A stretch of 64,000 nucleotides of DNA from positions 63,518,501-63,582,500 of the forward strand of contig JAKSXM010000007.1 in assembly GCA_022575985.1 (NCBI GenBank), written 5' to 3'. Source of the DNA: Anagrus nilaparvatae. Taxonomy: Eukaryota > Arthropoda > Insecta > Hymenoptera > Mymaridae. Positions 34,321-45,800 of the stretch are shown in pieces (positions within the stretch are counted from its first letter, which is position 1; each line of letters begins with the position of its first letter). The notes below the pieces were generated by a model, which saw only the letters and a list, made by a program, of their open reading frames with translations, was not told where the DNA came from and searched no databases. Position numbers and translations under genes: made by a program.

Positions 34321-36339
34321 ATTGTCCGGGAATTGACCTAATGGTCCATGGTTCAATTCCCGGATGTTCCGAACGTAAATATAGACAAAATATTCTGTTG
34401 ATTCCGATTTTCTAGTGGAAGACTTCTTTCTATATTTTTTTTATTCCATTAAGTGATTTTATACTCTAGACGAGGATTTTATTGTGAAACCTGTCGTTTA
34501 AACCGCGAAGTGTAGATGGGTTATCATCGATTTATTTACATGTTCGCATTTTTCCTTTGGAGAAAAGAAGGAATTTTGCAACCACTGTGGTTGGCAATAG
34601 GTTACAGGAGTATGAATCATCGATTTAATTTGGGAATAATTATCGAAAAAGGTTTTTTACAGAAGTCGAGTCATACAGAAATTTAAATTTAAAAATAAAA
34701 GGTTATTTTTATGTGCCAATTTCAGATCATTATTCTTTTATTGTTTAAGAAAAAATAATTAATAAAAAATTTTTACGAATATAAACATTCTAAAAAAGAT
34801 TTTCGTTGGTAACGGTCGATTATCAATATAAAAATTAATAATTTTTTTTTTAATCTAAAATAATTAAAATAATTTAAAGTTTTTCATTTTTATTAAAACG
34901 TTATTTTTAAATATTTATTATTAATAAATATAAATAATTAATCATTTTTTTTCTTTAAAAAAAAAAGAAGTTTAAAATCCATTTAAGAAAAGAAACAAGA
35001 AGTTAGGTTACGGTGAAAAATCAACTGCTAATCCACAACAGAGCTGAGTAAAATAAACCTGTTTCTTTTTTAAAATAATTTAAAAATTTGTTCAGTAATT
35101 TTATTTATTTATTTTTTTTTTTAATAAACTTTAATCTGTTGAAAATTAAATATTTGAAATTGTTTATAAATTAAAAATAAATTTGTTTTGAATAAATAAT
35201 TTTTTTGAATCTACATATGTGAATTTATTCTCTTCCGCATTTCATCTCTATAGGTTATAGAGTAGACGAGAACACCGGATATATCAGCATTAAGTTTTTT
35301 TCTTTACCAAAAATTCTTAATGTTGTTCTACCGTTGATTCCGGGATTATGGCATCCGTATAAAGTTACATTGAGGCGTAAAACCCAGCATTATGTAGATA
35401 ACGCATCAGAAGTGCTTCCAGGGCACTATAACCAGGCATAGGGTTTACGAGAGGTAGGATCTCCTGAACCATAGGTTACAACGTCCACAGATTACACAAA
35501 CATTCATACTGACATAACACTAACATATAAATCGATAAAAAGTTATTATAAAATGATAAAAGGGCTATATGAGCATATATGAGCTAACAATTCCCGGACC
35601 ATAAAAAATGTATTTAACTTAACAAATAAACCAAAAAAAATGTAACCTGTATGGCACATAAAATTTATAGTTATTTATAGTAATTATAACGTAGTTTTTA
35701 ATACTGTCTTTAAATTATGAAGTTATTCTTAAATAACGACCGCATTCTACTATAAAATTGTCACATAAATAATAATTTTTGTATATTTCTTTTTTCTACA
35801 GTAATTCGTCGTGTATTCCATGTATACATTAATTGCTTTGTCTGATTAAACTATGTTAATTAAGTTCATACATATTAGATATGCTGCAAATACTTTAAGG
35901 CTAAATTCAAATTAAAGCGTATATAATGAGGCAGCTAAACATTGAAGACAGTTGACAAGTAGAATCAAAATAAAAATCATCTAATTTAACAATAAAAGGT
36001 TTCTAATAATTTATAAAATAATTTTAAAAATGATTAAAAAAAGAATCTATAAGGAAAGAAAAATATAAAAGATTATATAGAATTATAAAATACTAAATTT
36101 GTATATACTTAATTTATAATCGTTGCAGTTTGGATATTCAAAGGAGTGCAAAAATTTCAAATGATTTATAAGATAAGCCTAAAATTACATTATCAAAAGT
36201 AACTTTTAATAAACTGCTGCGTTAGATTCTTAAATAATGACTCCATTTTAATAAATTTATGAAAATATCGTTTTACAAAATTTTTTTGAAACAATTCTCT
36301 AATATTTTCTAATACGCGTAAATACACAAAAAAACTGAA
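34321..36339. other. AT-rich stretch with no recognised gene
   Basis: A short inverted motif, TCCGGGAATTGAC...GTTCAATTCCCGG, lies near 34327-34366, and a less AT-rich patch at about 35250-35500. Neither shows a long ORF or tRNA-like fold. Otherwise nothing was recognised. Confidence 0.4.
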
Positions 36340-36730
36340 AATTGACGATCTTTTCGCAAAATTGCAAAGTTAGTGCGGCAAACCAGAACTCCCTTTGTAG
36401 GCGTAACTTAAATTTGACACGCGCAGCCTAGTCAACAATATTATTCCTCCACGCTGCTTAATAGAAAAGCTTTCTAAATCCATCTAACTCACACAATGCA
36501 AACAGTTTCCACTTTATTACACTTGAACAACGTGCCACAGAAATAATCGTGGACAGACAGAAAGTAGGTAAGTTAGAAATCAACCTCTCCATTCAGATCT
36601 GGAATTAATCTATGCATCCCGCATCTCTACGCTTTTCGTTTCTATGGCTTTCCGCTCTCAGGCTAGCAGATCGTTGAATATGACTTCGGCTACCACGTGG
36701 ATCATCGATAGCAAAACAACCGACAGAGAA
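36340..36730 (+). promoter_or_regulatory. Possible promoter / 5' non-coding exon island
   Basis: A roughly 390-bp patch of near-balanced base composition with many CpGs (ACGCGCAGCC, ACAACGTGCC, TACGCTTTTCG, CTACCACGTGGATC) in very AT-rich surroundings. It contains a strong splice donor, AAAGTAGGTAAGTTAG, near 36565 on the plus strand, but no long ORF. This resembles a promoter-proximal 5' UTR exon of a gene whose coding exons lie elsewhere. A diverged TE with higher GC is an alternative. Confidence 0.25.
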
Positions 36731-37215
36731 AAATAATACTTTATGACTTAAATTAGTATGTGAAATAAAACTCATACATAATATTATATTTTAACTAGCG
36801 AAATCCTCGCTCGCTCGGAAAAATAAATTTACGATTAGTTAAATTATTTTTTTAAATTGTGATCAAAAGTTAATAACATCGATTATTTTAAAAATAAATT
36901 TTATTTTTAGAAAATTAATATAAATTTTCAATTTTAAAACCAACTCAGAAACTTAAATTAGGAATAGAAGCAATCGTCATGGTATTAAGAAATTTAAACT
37001 TGGCACACGTTTAATAATAAAAAATCTGAAACAATGTGTACTTCAATTAGAAACTATAACAGGAAATTTTCCAGAAAAAACAGTACTTTTACCTACAATT
37101 TAAGAAAAGCCTAATGTTTATTAAATAAATCAAATAGGAAAAGAATGAATTTATAAATGAAAAATATTGGTAAAAAATAAATTTTATATTGAAATAAATA
37201 TATCTCAAATTAATA
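36731..37215. other. AT-rich spacer
   Basis: Nothing recognised. Confidence 0.4.
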
Positions 37216-38191
37216 CACACCAAACCTAAAAGAGTTTTTCGTTACGCAGAAAAGATTAAATGTTTCTTTAATTTCTTTAAAAGGAATTATTTTGAGCTTA
37301 ATTCTTTTAAAACAATTGATTTTCATTTTAATTCTTTTCGGAATTTATTTTGGCAACAAAACCTCAAAAAGAATTTCTTTTAAAAAATAACTTTCAAAAG
37401 GTTAAGTCGGATTTAAAATTGAAAGAAAATCATTTAAAAATTAATTTATTTATAACCAGTTTAAAATAGGTTATAAACAACGTGTTTTTATTCGAAGTAT
37501 AATTTATTGCTTAAACGCTATAAGTAAAAAAAGTTGTGGATCTTAATAAATTTGATACAAGATATTCAGTAGAAAAATAAGAACTGTTATATTATTTTAG
37601 CTATAAAAATTAGAAAACTTTTATAACTTGTTATTGTCAGAAATGAATAGTTTAAAAATTTAGTTATTAATTTATATATCATTTTAATATTATATTTATT
37701 TTTGTTATACATAGGAATAAGTAATGCTATTTATTTATGAATAAAAAATTAAGTTATTGTGTTAATAATTGCCCATATTAAAGATTTTTCAATAAATTCA
37801 TTATAAAAATAAATAAAGTTTTATTTCATATTAAAATAAAATCCTTTAATAAATTATCTAGCAAATTTTTATTGCTGCTCCAGAAAATATTCTTACTACT
37901 TAAGTCATTTAAATTTACAGTATTGGATTTTTTGAGGTTATTATTCAATTTCAAATTAATAATTATTTTTAAATTATTTTCTTTCAATTTTAATTCCGAG
38001 TTAACCTTTTGAGAGTTATTTTTTTAAAAGAAATTCTTTTTGAGGTTTTGTTGTCAAAATAAATTCCGAAAAGAATTAAAATGAAAATCAATTGTTTTAA
38101 AAGAATTAAGCTCAAAATAATTCCTTTTAAAGAAATTAAAGAAACATTTAATCTTTTCTGCGTAACGAAAAATTCTTTTAGGTTTGGTGTG
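37216..38191. mobile_element. TA-flanked inverted-repeat element, about 976 bp
   Basis: Left end CACACCAAACCTAAAAGAG, right end TCTTTTAGGTTTGGTGTG, each flanked by TA. The inverted repeats continue for about 200 bp with few differences: CGTTACGCAGAAAAGATTAA mirrors TTAATCTTTTCTGCGTAACG, and GGCAACAAAACCTCAAAAAG mirrors CTTTTTGAGGTTTTGTTGTC. The inner 550 bp is AT-rich with no ORF. TA flanks point to a Tc1/mariner-type non-autonomous element. Confidence 0.8.
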
Positions 38192-39028
38192 TACCATTTA
38201 TCGTTTTATTTTTTTAGATTCTAATTTTTCTATTACGTTCTGTATTTTTTCAACAAACATAAAGTACCTAATTAACATAGATTTTATGACCCACTTAAAA
38301 ATTAATTATGGCACTAAACACCAAACATCTAAACAAAAACTAAGTACTGGATTTAATTGAAAATTTTTTAAAATTTATCAAAAATCATCAAAATTTGACA
38401 TTAAAGTAGGAATTATCTATGTTAAAAAAAAAGGTATCATAGTAAAGATACATCAGTGTCACAAAAAAATAAGATGCACTAAATAAAAATTTTCATAAAA
38501 AAGCTTTAGATACATCGTAAATCGAAGACACACTAAAATATAATCTTCAAGAATTAATATATATATATAGATAATATATTAACGAAATAAATTTTATATT
38601 GTGCATTTAAAAAATTTCATTATTTTAATAATTGAAAATATTTTGAAAATTTTAAATAATTAAAATCAATTTATTTATATCTATAAAATGCATATATGAC
38701 TCGTTTTCATTTTGTTTGAAAATGGAAATGAACCTTTTACATCAATTTATTACGTTTTTTGACAATTATTTGGTAAAAACAGCTTAAAACCATTAAAAAT
38801 CATTAACTGATTTTAGTTATTAATTTTACAAAATAAATTAAAAATCATATAAATTTATGTATTCTTTGTAAAAAAAAAAACATACTAATAATAATAATTA
38901 CAAGAATAAACCGTTTTTAAGTATTTTAAATCCATTAAAAATATCTATTTAAATTTTGTTGACTAATTGTTATTAAAAAATCGAGTTTTGGAACTAAATT
39001 TTAAAAATATTTAATAATTTAACAAAAA
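38192..39028. other. AT-rich spacer
   Basis: Nothing recognised. Confidence 0.4.
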
Positions 39029-39280
39029 AGAGGAACAGTATCAGGACGGGCTGTTGACGATAATTTAAAGAATAAATTTAAACTCAGAAATTTGGATTAC
39101 AACTTAAGATCCCAAAGACATTTTCAGGAAATCGGAACTACAAATGATAATATTTTAAACTCTCCATCCTACAGATTCAGACGTCTTTTGAACGGTCTTT
39201 CCAAAGATGACCAGAATCTGATGAACGACAGAAACGCTTTAAAGTTTAGATTACAAACCATGTACAGTAAAAAGTATTGA
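39029..39280 (+). pseudogene. Short coding-like segment, possible retroelement C-terminus or isolated exon
   Basis: An open frame of about 83 codons to a TGA follows ACAAAAAAG, which could be a splice acceptor. Its translation is balanced in composition, unlike background: it includes GRAVDDNLKNKFKLRN, YNLRSQRHFQEI and FRRLLNGLSKDDQNLM. YNLRS/R-rich endings of this kind occur at the C-terminus of some non-LTR reverse transcriptases, so a TE relic is the first guess. A terminal exon of an unknown gene is the alternative. No partner exons were found. Confidence 0.35.
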
Positions 39281-39382
39281 ATAATGCATTTTGATCTAGA
39301 TTTTCTTATATTTATTGAATTAAAATGAGTTGTACATTAATTGTTTGTTTATTTTGTGAATATAAATCAAATGTATGTTTAT

Positions 39383-40788
39383 TAGAGTGTGTCTTATTTT
39401 TTTTTTTTCGATATTTTTTGGCTCCCCCCATTTTTTTCGAATATTTTGGTCATAAAAAACCCCCAGCTCCAAGGATTTTGATTTTCGATTTTTTTAACCC
39501 GTGCCACCGAGCACTTGAAGTTTCCCATTTAAATAACATGGGAATTTTGAGTTTTTAGCTATAAAAATTTTTACAAAATCCAAAAAGCATTTTAAAAAGC
39601 TAATTTTTACTGAAAACATACTTTTATATGTTGTAAAGACATGCAAAAAGCCCTGCATTCATTTCAAAGGGAATTTTGGGACTAGAAACGCAAATTTACA
39701 TGTTGGCTCAATCTTATAAAACAGGGTTTTTTGGTAATTTTCGATAAAACGCTACAAACTCAAAAATGAACCAAAATACTTCTGGTTAGTCTACTTTTTT
39801 TGGTGTAAATATCACCTTTCAAATGCCGTAAACTGCGTTTTTTTATCACTGATTCTCTCAGCGGTATAGTTCATTAACCTACTGGTAATTTTCGACTAAA
39901 AATAACCAATTTTTGAATTTTTTTAAACTGCTGTCAAAAATGTAATTTTTGACGAAATTGAGCTTTATAGGTCTTAAAAATTTTCTACAAGCTTCAAATT
40001 TTCAAAAATTTTTTACTCGCTGCTTTTCAATAAATTATTAACCAGAGATGATAATTTAAAGTCATAGTCCCAATTTCAGGGTTTAAAAAAAAATCAATTT
40101 TTATCATTATCTTTGAAAAACGATATCTTAAAAACTATTTAAAGAAAAGAGACGAGTAACAAATTTTTGGAAACCTGAAGCTTGCAGAAAACTTTTAAGG
40201 CCTACAAAACTCAATTTTATCGAAAATTACAATTTTGGCAGCAATTTAAACAAATTTAAAAATTGGGCCTTTCGGGTCAAAAATTACCAATAGGTTAATT
40301 GACTATAGCGGTGAGAGAAACAGTGATAAAAATACACGGTTTACGTCGTTTGAAAGGTGACACCTACACCAAAAAAAGTAGAACAACCAGAAGTGTTTTA
40401 GTTAATTTTTGAAGTTGCAGCGTTTTCTTGAAAATTACCGAAAATCCCTATTTTATAAGATTGAGCCAATATGTAAATTTGCGTTTCTAGCCCTAAAATT
40501 CCCTTTAGAATGAATGCAGGGCTTTTTGCATGTCTTTACAACATATAAAAGAATGTTTTCTAGTAAAAATTAGCTTTTTAAAACGCTTTTTGGCTTTTGT
40601 AAAAATTTGTATAGCTAAAAACTCAAAATTCCCATGTTATTTAAATGGGAAACTTCAAGTGCTCGGTGGCACGGGTTAAAAAAATCGAAAATCAAAATCC
40701 TTGGAGCTGGGGGTTTTTTATGACCAAAATATTCGAAAAAAATGGGGGGAGCCAAAAAGTATCGAAAAAAAAAATAAGACACACTCTA
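39383..40788. mobile_element. 1.4-kb long-hairpin element with perfect 8-bp target duplication
   Basis: Inverted ends TAGAGTGTGTCTTA...TAAGACACACTCTA are flanked by ATGTTTAT on both sides (39375-39382 and 40789-40796). The two arms pair over nearly the whole length with an axis near 40085, for example CACCGAGCACTTGAAG versus CTTCAAGTGCTCGGTG and GCAAAAAGCCCTGCATTCAT versus ATGAATGCAGGGCTTTTTGC. The 8-bp duplication and TAGAG terminus fit hAT-type integration. No transposase is present. It is the best-preserved member of the family also seen at 12595, 13340, 17588, 33525 and 63770. Confidence 0.85.
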
Positions 40789-40796
40789 ATGTTTAT

Positions 40797-42605
40797 TTAT
40801 AGCTTTTGAATTTGAAATTTAAAGTTTAGTTAAAATAAAGTACAAATCATCAACCAATCAAACTGTAAATATTAAAATAAATAAACTATTAAAATAAATA
40901 AACAGTACAGACATTTTTATAGAAAAATCAACTTAATTTATAAACAATGAACAAAAAAACTTTTGCATTTGAAAAATGACATATTTTTATGATTTAAGCT
41001 TGCTTAGTTTTAAATATTTTAATTTCAACGCTTCTTAATCGGAGATGGTTGTACAGTGAAGGCTTTTTTTTTAAACTGATTTTTTATGTAACAGGGAATG
41101 GTAAAGGCTTTTTTGCTATATTTTTATATTTTATAGTAATTAAAAAATTAAATCATATTGATTTTTATGGTGGACGATCAAAAACTTGTTGAAATAGAAA
41201 TTTTTTTAATTAATGCTCCTAGTTTGCAAAAAAACGATAATGAGTCATATAAAAATATATATATATTATATATTATAATACATTTTATATTAAAATTATT
41301 AATTAATTCTATATAATACGATATAAATAATAAAATATTAAATTTTATATATTCAGTACAGTATAATATTTAAAAAATAAAAAAAAACTAAAAATAAATT
41401 TCATAAAATATAAAAACGGGCAATTTAATACAATAAAAATTATTTCAAGTAGTACAAGTCAATATAAAATCAGGCATGGCTAATTTAACATAAATAAATA
41501 AAATTATATTATAAAGGAAAAAAAGTAGAAAAAAAAGGTAATAATAAAAGTTTTAGACTTTATCTTATATATATATGAGTTAAAATTTTCAAAACATATC
41601 TTCGTAATTTACGATGTAGGTAAAATAAACATGACTTGTAAGCTTGATTCTCTCGAAGCAATTCTCAAGGGTCGATGTCTATATAGTAGTAGTTGTTGCA
41701 ACGTTACCTTAATACAGAATAACTTTTTGACAATAGAGCTATCGACATAAAGATAATGCTTAAGCATATAAAGTATATATAAATATATATATATGTGTAT
41801 GAACAAAATATGTATATGTGTATATAAATATGAAATGTAAAAAAAAAAATTATATGCAAAGCGCGCACTCTATACGATCTTAGGTGTTTTTATGCACGAT
41901 GTGTATAAAGCTAACGCTTCCTGGCTTGAATTGTAAAAGTATGCTATTTTCTATATATGTATGTATATATGACGTATGAAAAATTTAAATTTTTATTTTT
42001 CTTACACTTACAACTCAATTTATATAAATTTATAAAGAAAATTTTGATATATATATATAATAAAAAAAAAAATTTTCTCTCAATTTTATTGATAAAAATA
42101 AATTTTTTTTTAACACATAAATATTTTATGTATGTAAATGTATATATATGCATACATTTTCTTTCAATTTATAAATATAGGATGTATATATAATTTATTT
42201 ACATATTTTATATTAGATATATTTATTTTAGTCAATAAAATATATTTTTATTCTAGAGTATATATAAAAGATTTAAAATTTTCATCAGAAATAAGGTAAA
42301 GTAGATGAATTTAACTATTAAATATATTACTTTACATTTGTATAAATAATAAAGAAAAATTATATTAAAAATTTATCGCAGATTTATATAAGTTTATACA
42401 CATCAGGGAGTTCGCTATTTCCCAATGCGAATATTATGAATTGTTAGTCTCTTGGATCATCTCTTATTGACAAAAAAGATAGTAGGTTATAATAGGTTTT
42501 AGCAGATTGTGTGAGTGGCATTTATCATTAATATAAATTGCAAAATTTAAAAAAGAATACGAGAATCCTATTTTAAAAATGTTGGACGTAACAAGAACCA
42601 CTAAG
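40797..42605. other. AT-rich stretch with TA microsatellites
   Basis: Many TATATA tracts and A/T runs. A less AT-rich patch lies at about 41630-41930. The paired ORFs near 41944-42193 on both strands are AT-rich artefacts. No gene is supported. Confidence 0.5.
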
Positions 42606-42873
42606 TGTGTACCAAAATATTTTGTCCTGAAAGTATTTATAAAAATAAGCCTGGATGCAAGTTTTTAGTTCTTAAGGTTCAATTCTCTATTTTTGACGGT
42701 TATTTTCGTTTTTTGGCTATTTCGAAAAAAAGAGCTCACTTTTTTTTAAAATGGCTAAAAAACTAAAATTACCACCTAAAATAGAGAATTGAAACAAAGA
42801 AGCTAAGATCTTGCATTGAGGATTATTTTCGTTATTACTTTCAGGAAAAGTACTTTGGTGCCATATACGTTAT
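42606..42873. mobile_element. Hairpin MITE, about 265 bp
   Basis: Left GTGTACCAAAATATTTTGTC plus CTGAAAGTA, AAAATAAGCCTGGATGCAAG. Right (mirrored) CTTGCATTGAGGATTATTTT, TACTTTCAGGAAAAGTACTT and TGGTGCCATATAC. GGTTCAATTCTCTATTTT pairs with AAAATAGAGAATTGAAAC near the centre. No ORF. Confidence 0.7.
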
Positions 42874-45800
42874 TTCATATACGTTGAATTTGAAAATACT
42901 CTTATAAATTTTGTTTTTTATCAGCGGGAGATGATAAAATGAGTGCTATAAAAACTCGTAATATTTATTTTTGAAAACAACAAATAAATTGTACCATACT
43001 TTTTGCTCTATAGAACTTTATAGCTGTTGTAACGAGAATCATATTTATTTGCGTATTTAAATTTGGCCTACCAAGACAGGGGGAGGGAGAGTAAAAAATA
43101 GAAATTTTTATGGAAGTAGGGAGGTGGTCCAATAGATTTATAAATGTTTAAAATATGTTCGTTGCAAGGATGTATTAACACTTTAGAATTCTGAAAAATT
43201 CTCATAACTTACTGAAACATGAATTTGAGACGATTTTTATTTTCTAATAGCTAAAGTAAAATTAAATTTTAAGAAAGCTTACTGTTAAACATATTGATAT
43301 ACAATTTTCCATATTTTTCCTTATCTTTTATGAGTAAAAATATAAAGAAGTGATTTCTTATAAAATTTTAAAAAACACTTAATATCGATTTAGTTTTTTT
43401 CTTTACTCTTTCCCCCATACTTATATTCAAGATAGTAATAAATATTTAGTTTTATGAAACTTTTTTAATACTTTAAACGAAATTTAAAAACATATCTAAG
43501 ACTTGTAAAAATATTATTTTTATATCTTAAAAAATATTACAGAAAATCAATTTTCTACTAGATTAACTCTATAAACAAGAAATAAATTTTATTTTATAAT
43601 CTAATTTTTTTCTTTTTTTTTTTTTTTTTTTTCTATTACAAAAATATTATTCTTCTTTTTTTACAGTTCGATGTAAAAAAAGTTTTATTTTATATTATTA
43701 TAGAAAAAAAAAATGTGTAAAAAATAATTTTTAAAATTAAATAATCAAATTACTTGATTTTTTATAGCTTGAAAAACGATAACACTTAAAATTGTTTTGA
43801 CGTTAAAAATAAATTAGATTAAATTCATTTTATTATTTTTACATTAGACCTTGAATTATTTTAGATTTTTTTTTCTTTTTTATATATTAAAGCTGTCAGC
43901 ATGTAAAAAGATTTAAAATCAGCAAAAAAATATGCTTTTCTGAATATTTAGTAAGAACTTTTTTACTTATATATACTTTTTTTATATATTTAAAAAAATA
44001 TTTTTTTATTGTTTATGTGGACGAAAATAGTCGATAATCGTAAAGAAAATTTGTTCTATACGAACTTATGCGTTTACTGGCAGCACGTTGTATTGGTAAA
44101 ATGATCTACAATTTTGGAAATATAAAGGGACCAATTTCAAAAAGTGTATTCTTACTCAATTTCTAAGGACCCTATTGTTAAAATAACTATCTTTAGTAAC
44201 TATTACCAAAAATATAGTGAAATCCTGTACCAAGAATTCACCTTGCAACAATTTTATAAAAAATTCAGTACTGAAACCTTAAAAAAATCAAAAATAATGA
44301 CAGGTCTAATATACACATTAAATTACATTTTTTATAGCAAATATCTCGCTTAAAAATTTTTTATTAACAATAAAAAAATTTAATCAAAAAATATAAATTA
44401 CTTGTATTAAATTTCATGTAAATAAAAACTAAAAAATCAAATTATTTTTAAATGCAAAAAAAATAAATAAAATCGTAAAAGCATAAAATCAATTTTATTT
44501 TAATTCATTTATTTTTTTAGTACAAAAAATTCAGATAGCATTAATTTTTAAAATAAAATTTTAAATACTAAAAAAAAAAAATGTAAAAAAAACAGTTTTT
44601 CAGTAAAATTATTTTTGCAACTTAATTTCTTAACCTATTGTTAATTTTATATTTTATTTTATTTTTTTTTTTTAATTTTCCACTTACCATTTTCTTCAAT
44701 TAAGTTTTGAAAATTCACATTTACAAGCGTATAAGCTGCAATAGAATAGTTTTTTATCTTGTGGATTGAACGTGTGCCAAAGTGAAGAAATAAAAAAGGG
44801 GTATGTGGTAATAAAAAAAAAAAAAAAAAAGTCAAGTAAGAGATGGTCGATGCAATAGGCCGCGAATATAAAAAAAAAAGCATACGAAGCATAGGAAAAA
44901 GAATGAAAATACTACACACATTCTCTTTTAAGCTTTCAAGTATTTCCTTTCTTCTTTTTTACTATTTCTTCTTATTACTGAAGTAAATATATATGTCTTA
45001 ATACATAGGCACCTACACATTTATGTTAAGAAAAAAAAAAATAATAGTAAAGAAAAAAATTTTTTTTCATCTATATATTGTATTATCCATACATATGTAG
45101 AAAATGTAAAAAGGGGGTAAATAAGATTCGAGATAAAAAAAAGGGAAAAAAAGAGATAGAATAAATGTTTTGTATCCTCTCTTGAAAACAACCTTGTACC
45201 TTTACGACCAACTTTTCTATACTCTTTGTTTTCGACAATCTCTTTTCTTAACATCTCCCTTATTTCAAGAGCGTTTTATCCTGTTAAAATTTATTTTATT
45301 TTATCACACGTATATATATATATATATATACATATATATTTTTCTTTTTTACTATTTTTATTTACATCTTTTCTTTTTTTAGTTAGTTTTTGTACAGAAG
45401 TCATTTAAGCTCTCGTTATACGAGTTTCGATGCTGATCGAAAAAAAGTATTTTATATATATTTGATTTCATGTATTGGAGTTTTTCTCTTTGTATACATG
45501 AGTTTAGGAATATTGGACCACAGTTTATTTTATATTTTTTCTTAAAATTTTATTCGTTTAAGCTTTTAAATGGTTTGAAATTGTAAAAAAATAAGATTTT
45601 TAATATTTAACTCTAATTTGTTTATTTTTAGCGAAACAATTTTGATTTTTCCACATTTTTATTCGAAGCTTACTAAAATATAAAAACAAAAAGCAAAAGG
45701 TCTTTAATGTCTATTCATGCTAAAAAAAAAATACAATTTCACACCCGGCTACAAAATTTAGTTACTGTAAATAAAATGCAAAAATTTCATATAATAAATT

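Noticed and set aside
34327..34370. GGTTCAATTCCCGG as a possible tRNA T-arm
   Set aside because: No acceptor, D-arm or anticodon fold could be built around it; it is one side of a short inverted repeat.
41944..45408. Many 60-90-codon ORFs rich in Phe, Ile, Tyr and Lys
   Set aside because: Composition matches AT-rich and TA-microsatellite DNA; both strands are open at the same places and no motifs occur.
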